A stretch of DNA of 43,838 bases from the NCBI GenBank assembly GCA_001799895.1, contig MGUI01000030.1, positions 1 through 43,838 on the forward strand. Direction: 5' to 3'. Below the pieces are notes generated by a model, which worked only from the letters and a program-made list of their open reading frames with translations, made no database searches and was not told where the DNA came from. How positions within the stretch are numbered: position 1 is the first letter of the stretch; every line of letters starts with the position of its first letter. A program made the position numbers and the translations under genes. Shown piece after piece: positions 6,205 through 13,500 of the stretch. Source of the stretch: Elusimicrobia bacterium GWD2_63_28 (GTDB lineage Bacteria; Elusimicrobiota; Elusimicrobia; Elusimicrobiales; UBA9959).

Positions 6205-6233
6205 GACGCGCGCCGGGGCTTAAAGGTTTAGTC
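6205..6233 (-). promoter_or_regulatory. ECF-type autoregulatory promoter of the sigma operon
   Basis: On the minus strand GACTAAACC (6233-6225), a 16-nt spacer, then CGTC (6208-6205). The 12-mer GACTAAACCTTT and the spacing are identical to the element before the fifth gene (4617-4589). Location immediately upstream of an ECF sigma gene fits autoregulation. The rest of the 6187-6441 divergent region holds a minus-strand TATAAT at 6296-6301 without a good -35, and a GC-only run (GGCCCCGGGCCCGGGGGG) near 6340. Confidence 0.68.
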
Positions 6234-6441
6234 CCCAGCCGGTCCTTCAGGAGTTCTTGGTTCCCGGTTAATTCCCCTGCCCTTGTTCCGTTCATATTAT
6301 ATAAAAGCGGTCGGGGGTACGGGTCCTAAGGGCCTAGGCCCCGGGCCCGGGGGGGCCTACCTCCCTATAGGCATTAAAACAACCGCGGGGTGGGCACTTG
6401 GCCTCTTATGAAAAACGCTTGTTTCCGCTAAACTATTAGCA

Positions 6442-8736
6442 ATGAACCAAACCTCTTCCAATTCCAAATCAAAATTCGCGGTAGTTTTTTTCTCGCTGGT
6501 CTGCGCCCTTAACGCGCCGGCCCGCTCGGCGGACTTCTCCACTTACTTCGACGGCGCGAACCAGGGCTCCATGGCCGAACTGGTCGGCGGCCTGCGCGCC
6601 GCCGGCACCCGCAATGAAGCCCCCAAGGCCCCCACGGCCGAACAGCCCCAGCCCAATACCGGCAATAACGAACTCCTCCATTTCTGGGAAGACCTCAAGA
6701 GCGACGTGTTCGACGACATCTGCAAAGACGTGGAGATCCCGATAGAAGCCGGCTTCGACATCGGCCAGATCGCCGGCGTGGAAGGCAAATTCAAGCGCTA
6801 CATGAAGCAGTACCCGGACAACAAGATAGCCGTGATAGACGAAGTGGGCGTGAAACTGGACGCCGGACACACCTTTACCGACATCTTCAACGTCAACGGC
6901 AATTCCTTTAATATAGGCCTCTCCGGCGGCCTGGAAGGCAAGTCGGTGGTAGTGCGCAAGACCAACGAGGACAAGTACTGCAAGAACCTCCTGAAGCTGG
7001 CCGACCTGCGCAAAGTGAAGACCATCCTCCCCATTAACGAGAAGCGCATCAACGAGATGGGCGTCAACGAGATCTGGAAATTCCCCGCCCGCCTGCACAT
7101 GGGCATCAGCGGCGGCCTGGGCTACCCGGTGCAGCCCTGGCTCACCATCGGCTTCTCGCTGGGCACCTCCAAGGAGATGAAGCCCTCCGTCACCCTCTTC
7201 AAGATGGACGCGGAGCACATCCGCCTGCGCATCCGCCTGGACCGCATCACCGTAAAGAGCGCGGGCGCTTCCGTGGGCACCTCCTTCGACGCGGGCATGA
7301 TAGGCCTGCCCGAGGCCGAGAATTTCCTGATGAAAGAGATCGACAAGGCGCTGGTCAAGGAATTCAACAAGTACCTCGCGCTGAAATTCGGCCTCTCGAC
7401 GAGCCGCGCCAAGGGCCAGAAGATCCTGCTGGAGTTCGTCATAGACGCCAAGAACCCCGCGCAGGTGGCCAAGCTGGTGGATTTCCTCAAGGGCGACCTG
7501 AGCATCATAAAGCGCCTGATAGAGATGGGCGTGCGCTTTAACGACTTCTCCTCGCTCGACGACACGGCTTCCGGCCAGGAAGCCCTTAACAGCGTGTCGC
7601 AGGTGGCCGCCGAGGGGCTGGGGCTCAACTCCACGTTCGCCGGCTCCAACCACTTCAACAGCAACTCCCACGCCTCCAACCTGGTGCTGCCCATCGTGCT
7701 GCACCGCGAGGCCAACGCCGGCCAGCGCTACGACCGCTACCAGGTCTCCGGCAGCGAGCAGGTGCTGCACGTGCACAACGCCTCCAAGAACACCTCGGTC
7801 AGCAACATCAACGTGCCCTTCATCGGCAAGATCTTCAAGCACAACACCAACCAGAACTTCTACGTGGTCAACTACGAGAACGGCCGCGGCGACATCTCCG
7901 AAGCCGCCGTGGTGTACCAGCGCTACGAGGGCTACATCAAGCACGACGAGAGCGACGCCCGCGGCATGGTAACCGACATGAACGAGATCCTCAAGTATGC
8001 CGGCACCCAGGGCAACGGGATCAACAGCCAGTTCATGATAGACGTGAATACCCTGTTCCCCAGGCTCGACCCGGCCAACTCCACCGAGGTGGACGAATGG
8101 GGCCAGCCGGTCCTGAACACCAAGAGCTACAAGTCCGCCCTGATGTCCTTCTCCCTGGTCTTCACCAAGGAAGCCGTGCGCGACATAGTGGCCGCCCCGG
8201 CCGTTACCATCATGAAGGCCGTGCTCAACGTGATGGAAGGCCTGGACCGCGAGATCCTGCAGAAAGTGCAGCATCTCTTCAAGATCGATACCGAGGGCAA
8301 AGTGGATTACGACTGGAAGGCCGCCCGCAAGCTGCTGGCCTCCTACCAGCGCGACGGCTCGGACTCTTTCGACCCGCTCTCCGTGGTCAACTCCTTCTGC
8401 ACCAACGCCGCGCGGATAATCGCCGACATCGCCAGCGTGCGCGAAATCGGCGACCAGAAGGCCAAGGCCAAGCGCCTGTCCGAAGTGCTGGCCGGCAAGG
8501 GTAAGAGCCGCGTGGGCTACGAGAACATGATGCAGGTGATGATACAGCTGGTCAACGTGAAGGACATCTTCGCCAAGCTGGACCTCAAAACCGACAAGCG
8601 CATCAAGAACGAAGAGAACATAGCCAACTCCTACAACGTGTACAACGACAACCTGCAGGCCGGCTACAACTCGCAACTGGGCGCGGCCAACAGCCTGCGC
8701 GACCGCTTCTCGGACCCCTCCGTGCTGAGCGACTAA
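6442..8736 (+). CDS. large secreted protein of unknown function
   Basis: A 764-aa protein with a signal peptide after a polar N-terminus (FAVVFFSLVCALNAPARS, cleavage near residue 29-30). The mature protein has no recognisable motif. The N-terminal half contains Gly-rich beta stretches (LHMGISGGLGYPVQPWLTIGF, about 221-240). The second half is mixed, with helical segments near the C-terminus and Asn-rich patches (about 395-430). Only a few Cys are present. Codon choice is strongly biased to C-ending codons and AAG throughout, more than in neighbouring genes, which suggests high expression. No convincing Shine-Dalgarno precedes the ATG. The gene is monocistronic, with its own strong terminator at 8753. 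I do not recognise the family. Confidence 0.8.
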   Translation: MNQTSSNSKSKFAVVFFSLVCALNAPARSADFSTYFDGANQGSMAELVGGLRAAGTRNEAPKAPTAEQPQPNTGNNELLHFWEDLKSDVFDDICKDVEIPIEAGFDIGQIAGVEGKFKRYMKQYPDNKIAVIDEVGVKLDAGHTFTDIFNVNGNSFNIGLSGGLEGKSVVVRKTNEDKYCKNLLKLADLRKVKTILPINEKRINEMGVNEIWKFPARLHMGISGGLGYPVQPWLTIGFSLGTSKEMKPSVTLFKMDAEHIRLRIRLDRITVKSAGASVGTSFDAGMIGLPEAENFLMKEIDKALVKEFNKYLALKFGLSTSRAKGQKILLEFVIDAKNPAQVAKLVDFLKGDLSIIKRLIEMGVRFNDFSSLDDTASGQEALNSVSQVAAEGLGLNSTFAGSNHFNSNSHASNLVLPIVLHREANAGQRYDRYQVSGSEQVLHVHNASKNTSVSNINVPFIGKIFKHNTNQNFYVVNYENGRGDISEAAVVYQRYEGYIKHDESDARGMVTDMNEILKYAGTQGNGINSQFMIDVNTLFPRLDPANSTEVDEWGQPVLNTKSYKSALMSFSLVFTKEAVRDIVAAPAVTIMKAVLNVMEGLDREILQKVQHLFKIDTEGKVDYDWKAARKLLASYQRDGSDSFDPLSVVNSFCTNAARIIADIASVREIGDQKAKAKRLSEVLAGKGKSRVGYENMMQVMIQLVNVKDIFAKLDLKTDKRIKNEENIANSYNVYNDNLQAGYNSQLGAANSLRDRFSDPSVLSD

Positions 8737-8752
8737 GCCTTCCCGAATAAAT

Positions 8753-8785
8753 AAAAAGCCCCCGGCAAAACCGGGGGCTTTTTTT
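8753..8785 (+). terminator. terminator of the 764-aa secreted protein gene
   Basis: GCCCCCGG (8758-8765), loop CAAAA, CCGGGGGC (8771-8778), preceded by an A-run and followed by seven T. Canonical intrinsic terminator. Confidence 0.92.
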
Positions 8786-8790
8786 GTTTG

Positions 8791-8883
8791 AGGGGACGCT
8801 GATGACTATATGACTATTTGAAAGATACTCGTTCCGAATCAGCTCTCGGTGACGAAATAGTCATATAGTCATCAGCGTCCCCT
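8791..8883. repeat. 29-bp perfect inverted repeat starting AGGGGACG
   Basis: Arms 8791-8819 and 8855-8883 are perfect reverse complements over 29 bp, separated by 35 nt. The outer bases GGGGAC match the outer bases of the palindromes at 1463 and 2967, but the inner sequence (GATGACTATATGACTATTT) differs and contains a short direct repeat ATGACTAT. It lies between convergent genes, just after a terminator and 4 nt before the pyrB stop. It is more A/T-rich than its surroundings. Confidence 0.85.
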
Positions 8884-8887
8884 GCCT

Positions 8888-9949
8888 TTATCTAATTTTG
8901 CCGTCCACGCCGAAGATGTAGGCCATCAGGGCGGCGCGCGCCCACATGCCGTTGCGCTCCTGCCGCCAGAACACCGCGCGGGGGTCTTCGTCCACGGAGA
9001 CCTCAATCTCGTGGCGGCGCGGCAGGGGGTGCATGATCACGCAGGTCTTCTTGATGTCCTTCAAATGCTCCTGCCGGAAGTAGAAGGGGGAATAGTCCAC
9101 GCCCTTGCTCTCGCCGGCCTTGTCGTGCTCGTCCTGGATGCGGGTCATGTAGATGGCGTCGGCGGTCTTCATGACGCCCTTGAAGTCCTCGGTCTCCTGG
9201 AACGGGATGTTGTGGCGCTTGAGGAACTCCAGGATGTCTGCCTCCATGCGGAACTCCTTGGGCGAGACGAAGGACAGGGAGATCTTCTTATAGTTCTTCA
9301 TCAGGTAGGACAGCGAGCGCACCGTGCGGCCGCGCTTGAGGTCGCCAACCATGACGATGTGCTTGTTGTCTATGTCACCGTCAAAGCTGCGGTAGAGGGT
9401 GTAGACGTCCAGCAGCGCCTGCGTGGGGTGCTGGTCCTTGCCGGAGCCGCCGCTGATGATCGGCACCGGGCGGCCGGTGCGGTTCATCAGCCAGGCCGTC
9501 TTCTCCACGAAGCCGGGCGTCGGGTGGCGCATGATGATCAGGTCCACGTAGCTCGAGAAGGTGCGCACGGTGTCCTCGGGCGTCTCGCCCTTCACTTCGG
9601 AGGAGGTGGAACTGTCGCGGATCTCCGAGGTCTTGATGCCCAGGACATGGCAGGCGTTAAGGAAAGACATGAACGTGCGGGTGGAGGGCTGCGCGAAGTA
9701 CAGCATCGCCCGCTTGTCGGAGAGCAGCCCCGAAATATAGTCGGAGCCGTCCTTATGCTGCGTCACCTCGCGCAGGCGGTCGGCGGTGCGGAACAGCAGC
9801 GTCAGCAGGTCGCGGTTGAGCTGCTGGGCGAACAGGCAGTCGTACAGGCGGCCGTCGTTGGAGAAGAAGGGGGTCTTTTCAGAGATGGGGCGGGGATAGA
9901 AATTCTCCCAGTCCGGCTGCACGCTGGTCATTTCCTGTGTTCTCTGCAT
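8888..9949 (-). CDS. pyrB: aspartate carbamoyltransferase catalytic chain
   Basis: A 353-aa enzyme that condenses carbamoyl phosphate with L-aspartate, the committed step of pyrimidine synthesis. The carbamoyl-phosphate loop QPSTRT is at 87-92, with the mobile-loop Lys and KGET at 120-123. RHPTPG (141-146), QHPTQALLD (173-181), GDLKRGRTVRSL (202-213) and HPLPRRHEI (307-315) complete the set. GDLKRGRTV and the aspartate-binding loop separate it from ornithine carbamoyltransferase. It is somewhat longer than the usual 305-310 residues because of an N-terminal extension of about 35 residues. The ATG at 9949 has AAGGAG 8 nt upstream. No pyrI regulatory-chain gene is adjacent. Confidence 0.94.
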   Translation of the reverse strand: MQRTQEMTSVQPDWENFYPRPISEKTPFFSNDGRLYDCLFAQQLNRDLLTLLFRTADRLREVTQHKDGSDYISGLLSDKRAMLYFAQPSTRTFMSFLNACHVLGIKTSEIRDSSTSSEVKGETPEDTVRTFSSYVDLIIMRHPTPGFVEKTAWLMNRTGRPVPIISGGSGKDQHPTQALLDVYTLYRSFDGDIDNKHIVMVGDLKRGRTVRSLSYLMKNYKKISLSFVSPKEFRMEADILEFLKRHNIPFQETEDFKGVMKTADAIYMTRIQDEHDKAGESKGVDYSPFYFRQEHLKDIKKTCVIMHPLPRRHEIEVSVDEDPRAVFWRQERNGMWARAALMAYIFGVDGKIR

Positions 9950-10031
9950 GTGGTCTCCTTTTGTTCGTAGGCAAGCCGCCCGGGGCGGCTGGGCCAGCGG
10001 GCGGGTAACGGCGGGAGCGCCGGCTGGCGGA

Positions 10032-10538
10032 CTAGAGTTTCTTTACTAAATCCAGGAGCTGCAGGCGGCGGCCGTGGCCGATCTTGACCTTGGCCACCAC
10101 CGACCCGCTGCGGGCGTCCTTGCGCGGGTCGTTCTCGTTGAGAAAAAACTTTTCTATGCCGTAGACGGCGTTCATGCCGCCGAAGGTGAACTGCATGCTG
10201 GCGCCTGCCCAGCCCGGCTCCGCCGGCGGGTTTTTATCGCAGTCGACCGCCTCGTAGACCGGCACCTGGCCCGCCTCGGTATCGGCCATCTTGCCGCGGT
10301 GCTCCAGCTTTACGAACAGGAGGCCGAACTTGTCGTTGCGGGCGCACCTGCCGGCCGTGGGCCGGGAGATGTCGTAGGTCAGCGCCACATAGGTGCCGCT
10401 GATGAGGTCGCGCGGATCCACCGGCGCGGTCTCCAGATAGAACTCGGGCGAGTCAGCGCCGCGCGAAGACAGCAGGAAGCCGCCCCAGATCACGAAGAAG
10501 AGGAGCTGCAGGCCCAACACTATGCGCAGTTTGCTCAT
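10032..10538 (-). CDS. GDYXXLXY-type membrane-anchored protein
   Basis: A 168-aa protein with one N-terminal membrane segment (residues 5-24, RIVLGLQLLFFVIWGGFLLS) and an outward domain. It carries the family's signature-like stretch DPRDLISGTYVALTYDI (about 42-58), matching the GDYxxLxYD motif with SGT in place of GD at the start. Genes of this family are commonly found next to DUF2157 membrane proteins, as here: its start overlaps the upstream DUF2157 gene by 4 nt (10535-10538). The pair is probably a membrane complex of unknown function. Confidence 0.78.
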   Translation of the reverse strand: MSKLRIVLGLQLLFFVIWGGFLLSSRGADSPEFYLETAPVDPRDLISGTYVALTYDISRPTAGRCARNDKFGLLFVKLEHRGKMADTEAGQVPVYEAVDCDKNPPAEPGWAGASMQFTFGGMNAVYGIEKFFLNENDPRKDARSGSVVAKVKIGHGRRLQLLDLVKKL

Positions 10539-11854
10539 TTCTTCACCGACTCTATAAGGGCTTTCCGGCCCTTATTCACGAAATAGGCCAGGGCCCCGAA
10601 GGCCAGGCCGGTTATGATGAAAGCCACGCCGCTTTTCAGCAGGCCGCCGAAAATATCCACGAAGCGGGTGACGGCCGTGAGGGTGATGACGGCCACGCCG
10701 CGGTTTATAAGTTTTTCGTTGGCGTGCCTGGAGCCGCTCATAATGCAGCCGATCCCGAAAGCCGCCAGCAGCAAATTGGCTATCACGGCCAGGATCTTGG
10801 CAGAGGCTTCGCTGGTGTCGAACAGCAGGAAAGCGCCCAGCATGGAGGCCGCCAGCAGGCCCTTGCCCAGGTAATCTTCGGTTTTACCCTCCGGGAACAG
10901 GCGCTGTTTGCGCAGGAACACCGCCGCCAGCGCGCCGGCGAAGAGCAGCCAGGTGATGACGCCCCCGGCCGCGGTGTCGGACTGGGAGGAGCCGTAAGAG
11001 TCGTGCGAGCGGTAATGCCAGAAGAAAGTCATGGCGTAGACGGCGCCTGTCCAGGCTAGCAGCGGCAGGCCGGCTTTCTCTTCTTCCGGCTCGCGGCCGA
11101 AGGAGAGCCACAGCGCGGCCAGCGACATGCCGGCCAGCAGTATCAGGGCCGACGAGCGCACCTTGATGGCGGTATCGGCCACCAGCATCATGAAAACCCA
11201 GACTACGCCAGCCCCGAGGGGCATGCCGAGCTTCTTGCCGGGGTACAGGGCTATACCGGAGGCCAGCGCGGCCAGCGCCAGCGCCCAATGCCAGAGCGGC
11301 TGGCTGGCGGCGTTGTGGCGGGCCGCCAGCGAGAGCATATTGGCGGGGCCCAGGGTGCCCGAGTAAAGCACCACGAACAGGAGCAGGGAGCAGAGGTAGG
11401 CGGCCAGCGGGCGCTTGGAGAGCAGGGCCAGCGGCGCCGAGAGGGCGGCCCAGACCAGGTAAGGCTTAATTGGATCGCCGCTGAGGTTGAAAATCTGGGC
11501 GTACAGCCCTATGCCGAGTACCGGCATGAAGAACCAGAGGGTTTTCAGGGGGATGGCGGCCGCGGGTTTGTCGTCGAGCCGCAGGGAGGCCTCGGCCGCT
11601 CCGGCGAAGAGCAGCAGGAAGGCGCCCATCTTGGTCACGGCGCCTATCTTGTCCCAGTTGCTGGCCACCACCAGTATCAGGCCCAGCGCCACGAAAAGCC
11701 CCGCCGCCGCGCCTATCCAGTGCGCGGCCTTAAAAGAAGCGAACGCCCTTTCAGAGTAAGAGCGTTCCCAGATCTTGTCCGCTTGTTCGGGGGTGATAAT
11801 GCCCGCCGCGGCGGCGCCGCGCAGGTCTGTCTGCAGTCTTTTGTGGTAAGACAT
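10535..11854 (-). CDS. DUF2157/DUF4401-like polytopic membrane protein
   Basis: A 439-aa integral membrane protein. The first 45 residues are soluble and contain the DUF2157 hallmark (LRGAAAAGIITPEQADKIWE). About 12 predicted transmembrane helices follow, with short polar loops and a basic C-terminus. Substrate and role are unknown; no transporter motif is visible. It is translationally coupled to the GDYXXLXY gene, and pyrB follows that gene after 82 nt, so all three may be co-transcribed. On the minus strand a TATAAT (11874-11879) and GGGGAT lie upstream of the ATG at 11854. Confidence 0.82.
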   Translation of the reverse strand: MSYHKRLQTDLRGAAAAGIITPEQADKIWERSYSERAFASFKAAHWIGAAAGLFVALGLILVVASNWDKIGAVTKMGAFLLLFAGAAEASLRLDDKPAAAIPLKTLWFFMPVLGIGLYAQIFNLSGDPIKPYLVWAALSAPLALLSKRPLAAYLCSLLLFVVLYSGTLGPANMLSLAARHNAASQPLWHWALALAALASGIALYPGKKLGMPLGAGVVWVFMMLVADTAIKVRSSALILLAGMSLAALWLSFGREPEEEKAGLPLLAWTGAVYAMTFFWHYRSHDSYGSSQSDTAAGGVITWLLFAGALAAVFLRKQRLFPEGKTEDYLGKGLLAASMLGAFLLFDTSEASAKILAVIANLLLAAFGIGCIMSGSRHANEKLINRGVAVITLTAVTRFVDIFGGLLKSGVAFIITGLAFGALAYFVNKGRKALIESVKK

Positions 11855-11873
11855 TAATTTTTATCCCCGTTTA

Positions 11874-11879
11874 ATTATA
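11874..11879 (-). promoter_or_regulatory. -10 box of the DUF2157 operon
   Basis: A perfect TATAAT on the minus strand, 19 nt upstream of the ATG at 11854. There is no good -35 hexamer at 16-18 nt, so the call is tentative. The rest of 11880-11946 shows nothing clear. Confidence 0.35.
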
Positions 11880-11946
11880 TGAAATTAGGGCGCAGGGCAT
11901 CTTGCGGCAGGTAAAACACGGGTTTGAGGGCCTGTTTATTATATTG

Positions 11947-11975
11947 TTGCCAGCCGGGCGCCTAATTAGTATAAA
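11947..11975 (+). promoter_or_regulatory. sigma-70 promoter of the 12-30 kb surface locus
   Basis: TTGCCA (11947-11952), a 17-bp spacer and TATAAA (11970-11975). The predicted start near 11983 gives a leader of about 40 nt before the ATG at 12022. It is the only clear promoter I find ahead of the five co-directional genes. Confidence 0.6.
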
Positions 11976-12021
11976 GTAGGGGTAACTGAAAGGGCTGTTT
12001 TTGGGGGAGCCTGGGCAGGGG

Positions 12022-13500
12022 ATGTCATTTAGATTTATCCTACTTTCGGCCTTAGCGGCATTGGTGCTGGCGCAGGATGTTCATTGCGCCCGCGTCGTCG
12101 CGTGCAAGGGCGAGGCCGAATACAAAACGGCCGCCGCCGCGGACTGGAAGCGGCTGAAGGTTGAAGACGCCCCGCCGCTCGCTAACGGGGACGAGGTGCG
12201 CACCAAGCGCGCCGCCTCGGTGGAAATCCTGATGGAGACCGGCTCCCGGGTAAGGGTGGGCGCCTCCTCGGGGCTAAAGATCTCCGGCGAGAATACCTCG
12301 AAGATCTCCCTCGGCCTGGTTTTCGGCAAGCTCCGGGCCTGGGTGAAAAAGGGGTCCGGCAATTTCGAGGTGAAAACCGAGACGGCCGTCTGCGCCGTGC
12401 GCGGCACCGAGTTTGCGCTGGAAGTGGACCCCCAGACCTCCAACACGCAGGTGGACCTTTTCCGGGGCACGCTGGCTATACAGGATAATTTAGGCAACGA
12501 GATGACCCTGCAGGAGGGCAACCGGCTTTCCGTCACGCCGGAGGGCTTCGGCGCGCAGCAGCAGATCTCCCAGGCGCTGGAAAACGAGCAGAGCTCCAAC
12601 AAGGCCGCGCTGTCCAAAGAAGTAGGGCTGGCCATGTCGAAAGAGGCGGTCTTGAGCGCCGCGGCCGAGGAGATAAAGCTGGCCGAATACCAGCAGGGCA
12701 AAGCCCTGGTGGACGTGTTCGGCAACCGCGTGCAGCTGGAAGAATACGTGATGCGCCCCGCGCCCGACCAGTTTAAGCTGGTGGTGCTCAACAAGCGCGA
12801 AAGCCGGCTGGATTACTTTTTCTACAAGGGAACTTTCAACACAACGCTGCCTGGGGACCTGAGCGCGGCGCTGCGGCAGCTGGGCGGGGCGGAGAGCGCC
12901 CCGACGTGGTACCTGACCTCTTACCAGACCGGCCGCTCCAACACCTCCGATTCCGTGGAGGAGAACGCCTCAGGCGGGCATCCCGTGGACGTCAACGCCA
13001 ACGCCGACCCGGCCGACGACGTGGCCTCCTATTTCGACTCCGCCACGGACAGGTTCGTCGGGGTCTCGGGGACTTACTATAAAACCCTCTTCGACAACTA
13101 TTCCATAAAATATAACGGGACCCAGACCTACGCCTGGGCGCCGGTCGCGCCGAACGTGCAGACTTACCTGGCCGCGGACATTACCACCTCCATCCTGGGC
13201 GGCAGCGCCAACTACAATATAGATTCCAGCTTCCCGGACGGCACCTACCTGCATAACCGCATCCGTGAAACCTACGGCGTAGGCGACGATTACACGCAGT
13301 ACGACAACTATGTCATGGACAATGACGGCCAGGTGGCGAACGTCACCGATTTCGCCGGCGTGACCACCGGGCCCCAGTATAAGGAAGCCCTGCTGAACTG
13401 GAATTTCCAGCAGGTCATCACCTCCAGCTTCTTCGGGGACCGCAAGATAGACCTGGTGGTGGAGCCTAAGATCCTGATACAGTCGGGGCTTGTGCAATGA
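12022..13500 (+). CDS. secreted FecR-domain protein
   Basis: A 492-aa protein with a signal peptide (MSFRFILLSALAALVLAQDVHC) and then a FecR-like domain (about residues 24-165). It has the typical steps PLANGDEVRTKRAASVEI, GSRVRVGASSGL, LGLVFGKLRAWV and the hallmark TAVCAVRGTEFALEV (about 124-138). The C-terminal 300 residues contain a charged helical part (about 190-250) and a beta-rich region with no known family. Classical FecR is an inner-membrane anti-sigma regulator with a cytoplasmic N-terminus. This protein lacks that part, so it is more likely a periplasmic structural or sensing protein. ATG 12022 follows GGGGGAG and CAGGGG; an upstream TTG (12001) would break the signal peptide. Its stop overlaps the next gene's ATG. 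Confidence 0.85.
   Translation: MSFRFILLSALAALVLAQDVHCARVVACKGEAEYKTAAAADWKRLKVEDAPPLANGDEVRTKRAASVEILMETGSRVRVGASSGLKISGENTSKISLGLVFGKLRAWVKKGSGNFEVKTETAVCAVRGTEFALEVDPQTSNTQVDLFRGTLAIQDNLGNEMTLQEGNRLSVTPEGFGAQQQISQALENEQSSNKAALSKEVGLAMSKEAVLSAAAEEIKLAEYQQGKALVDVFGNRVQLEEYVMRPAPDQFKLVVLNKRESRLDYFFYKGTFNTTLPGDLSAALRQLGGAESAPTWYLTSYQTGRSNTSDSVEENASGGHPVDVNANADPADDVASYFDSATDRFVGVSGTYYKTLFDNYSIKYNGTQTYAWAPVAPNVQTYLAADITTSILGGSANYNIDSSFPDGTYLHNRIRETYGVGDDYTQYDNYVMDNDGQVANVTDFAGVTTGPQYKEALLNWNFQQVITSSFFGDRKIDLVVEPKILIQSGLVQ

Noticed and set aside
6469..8676. 735-residue minus-strand open frame opposite the 764-aa secreted protein
   Set aside because: Its composition (His/Val/Leu/Gly) mirrors the codon bias of the plus gene; no motif, and the plus frame has a signal peptide and terminator.
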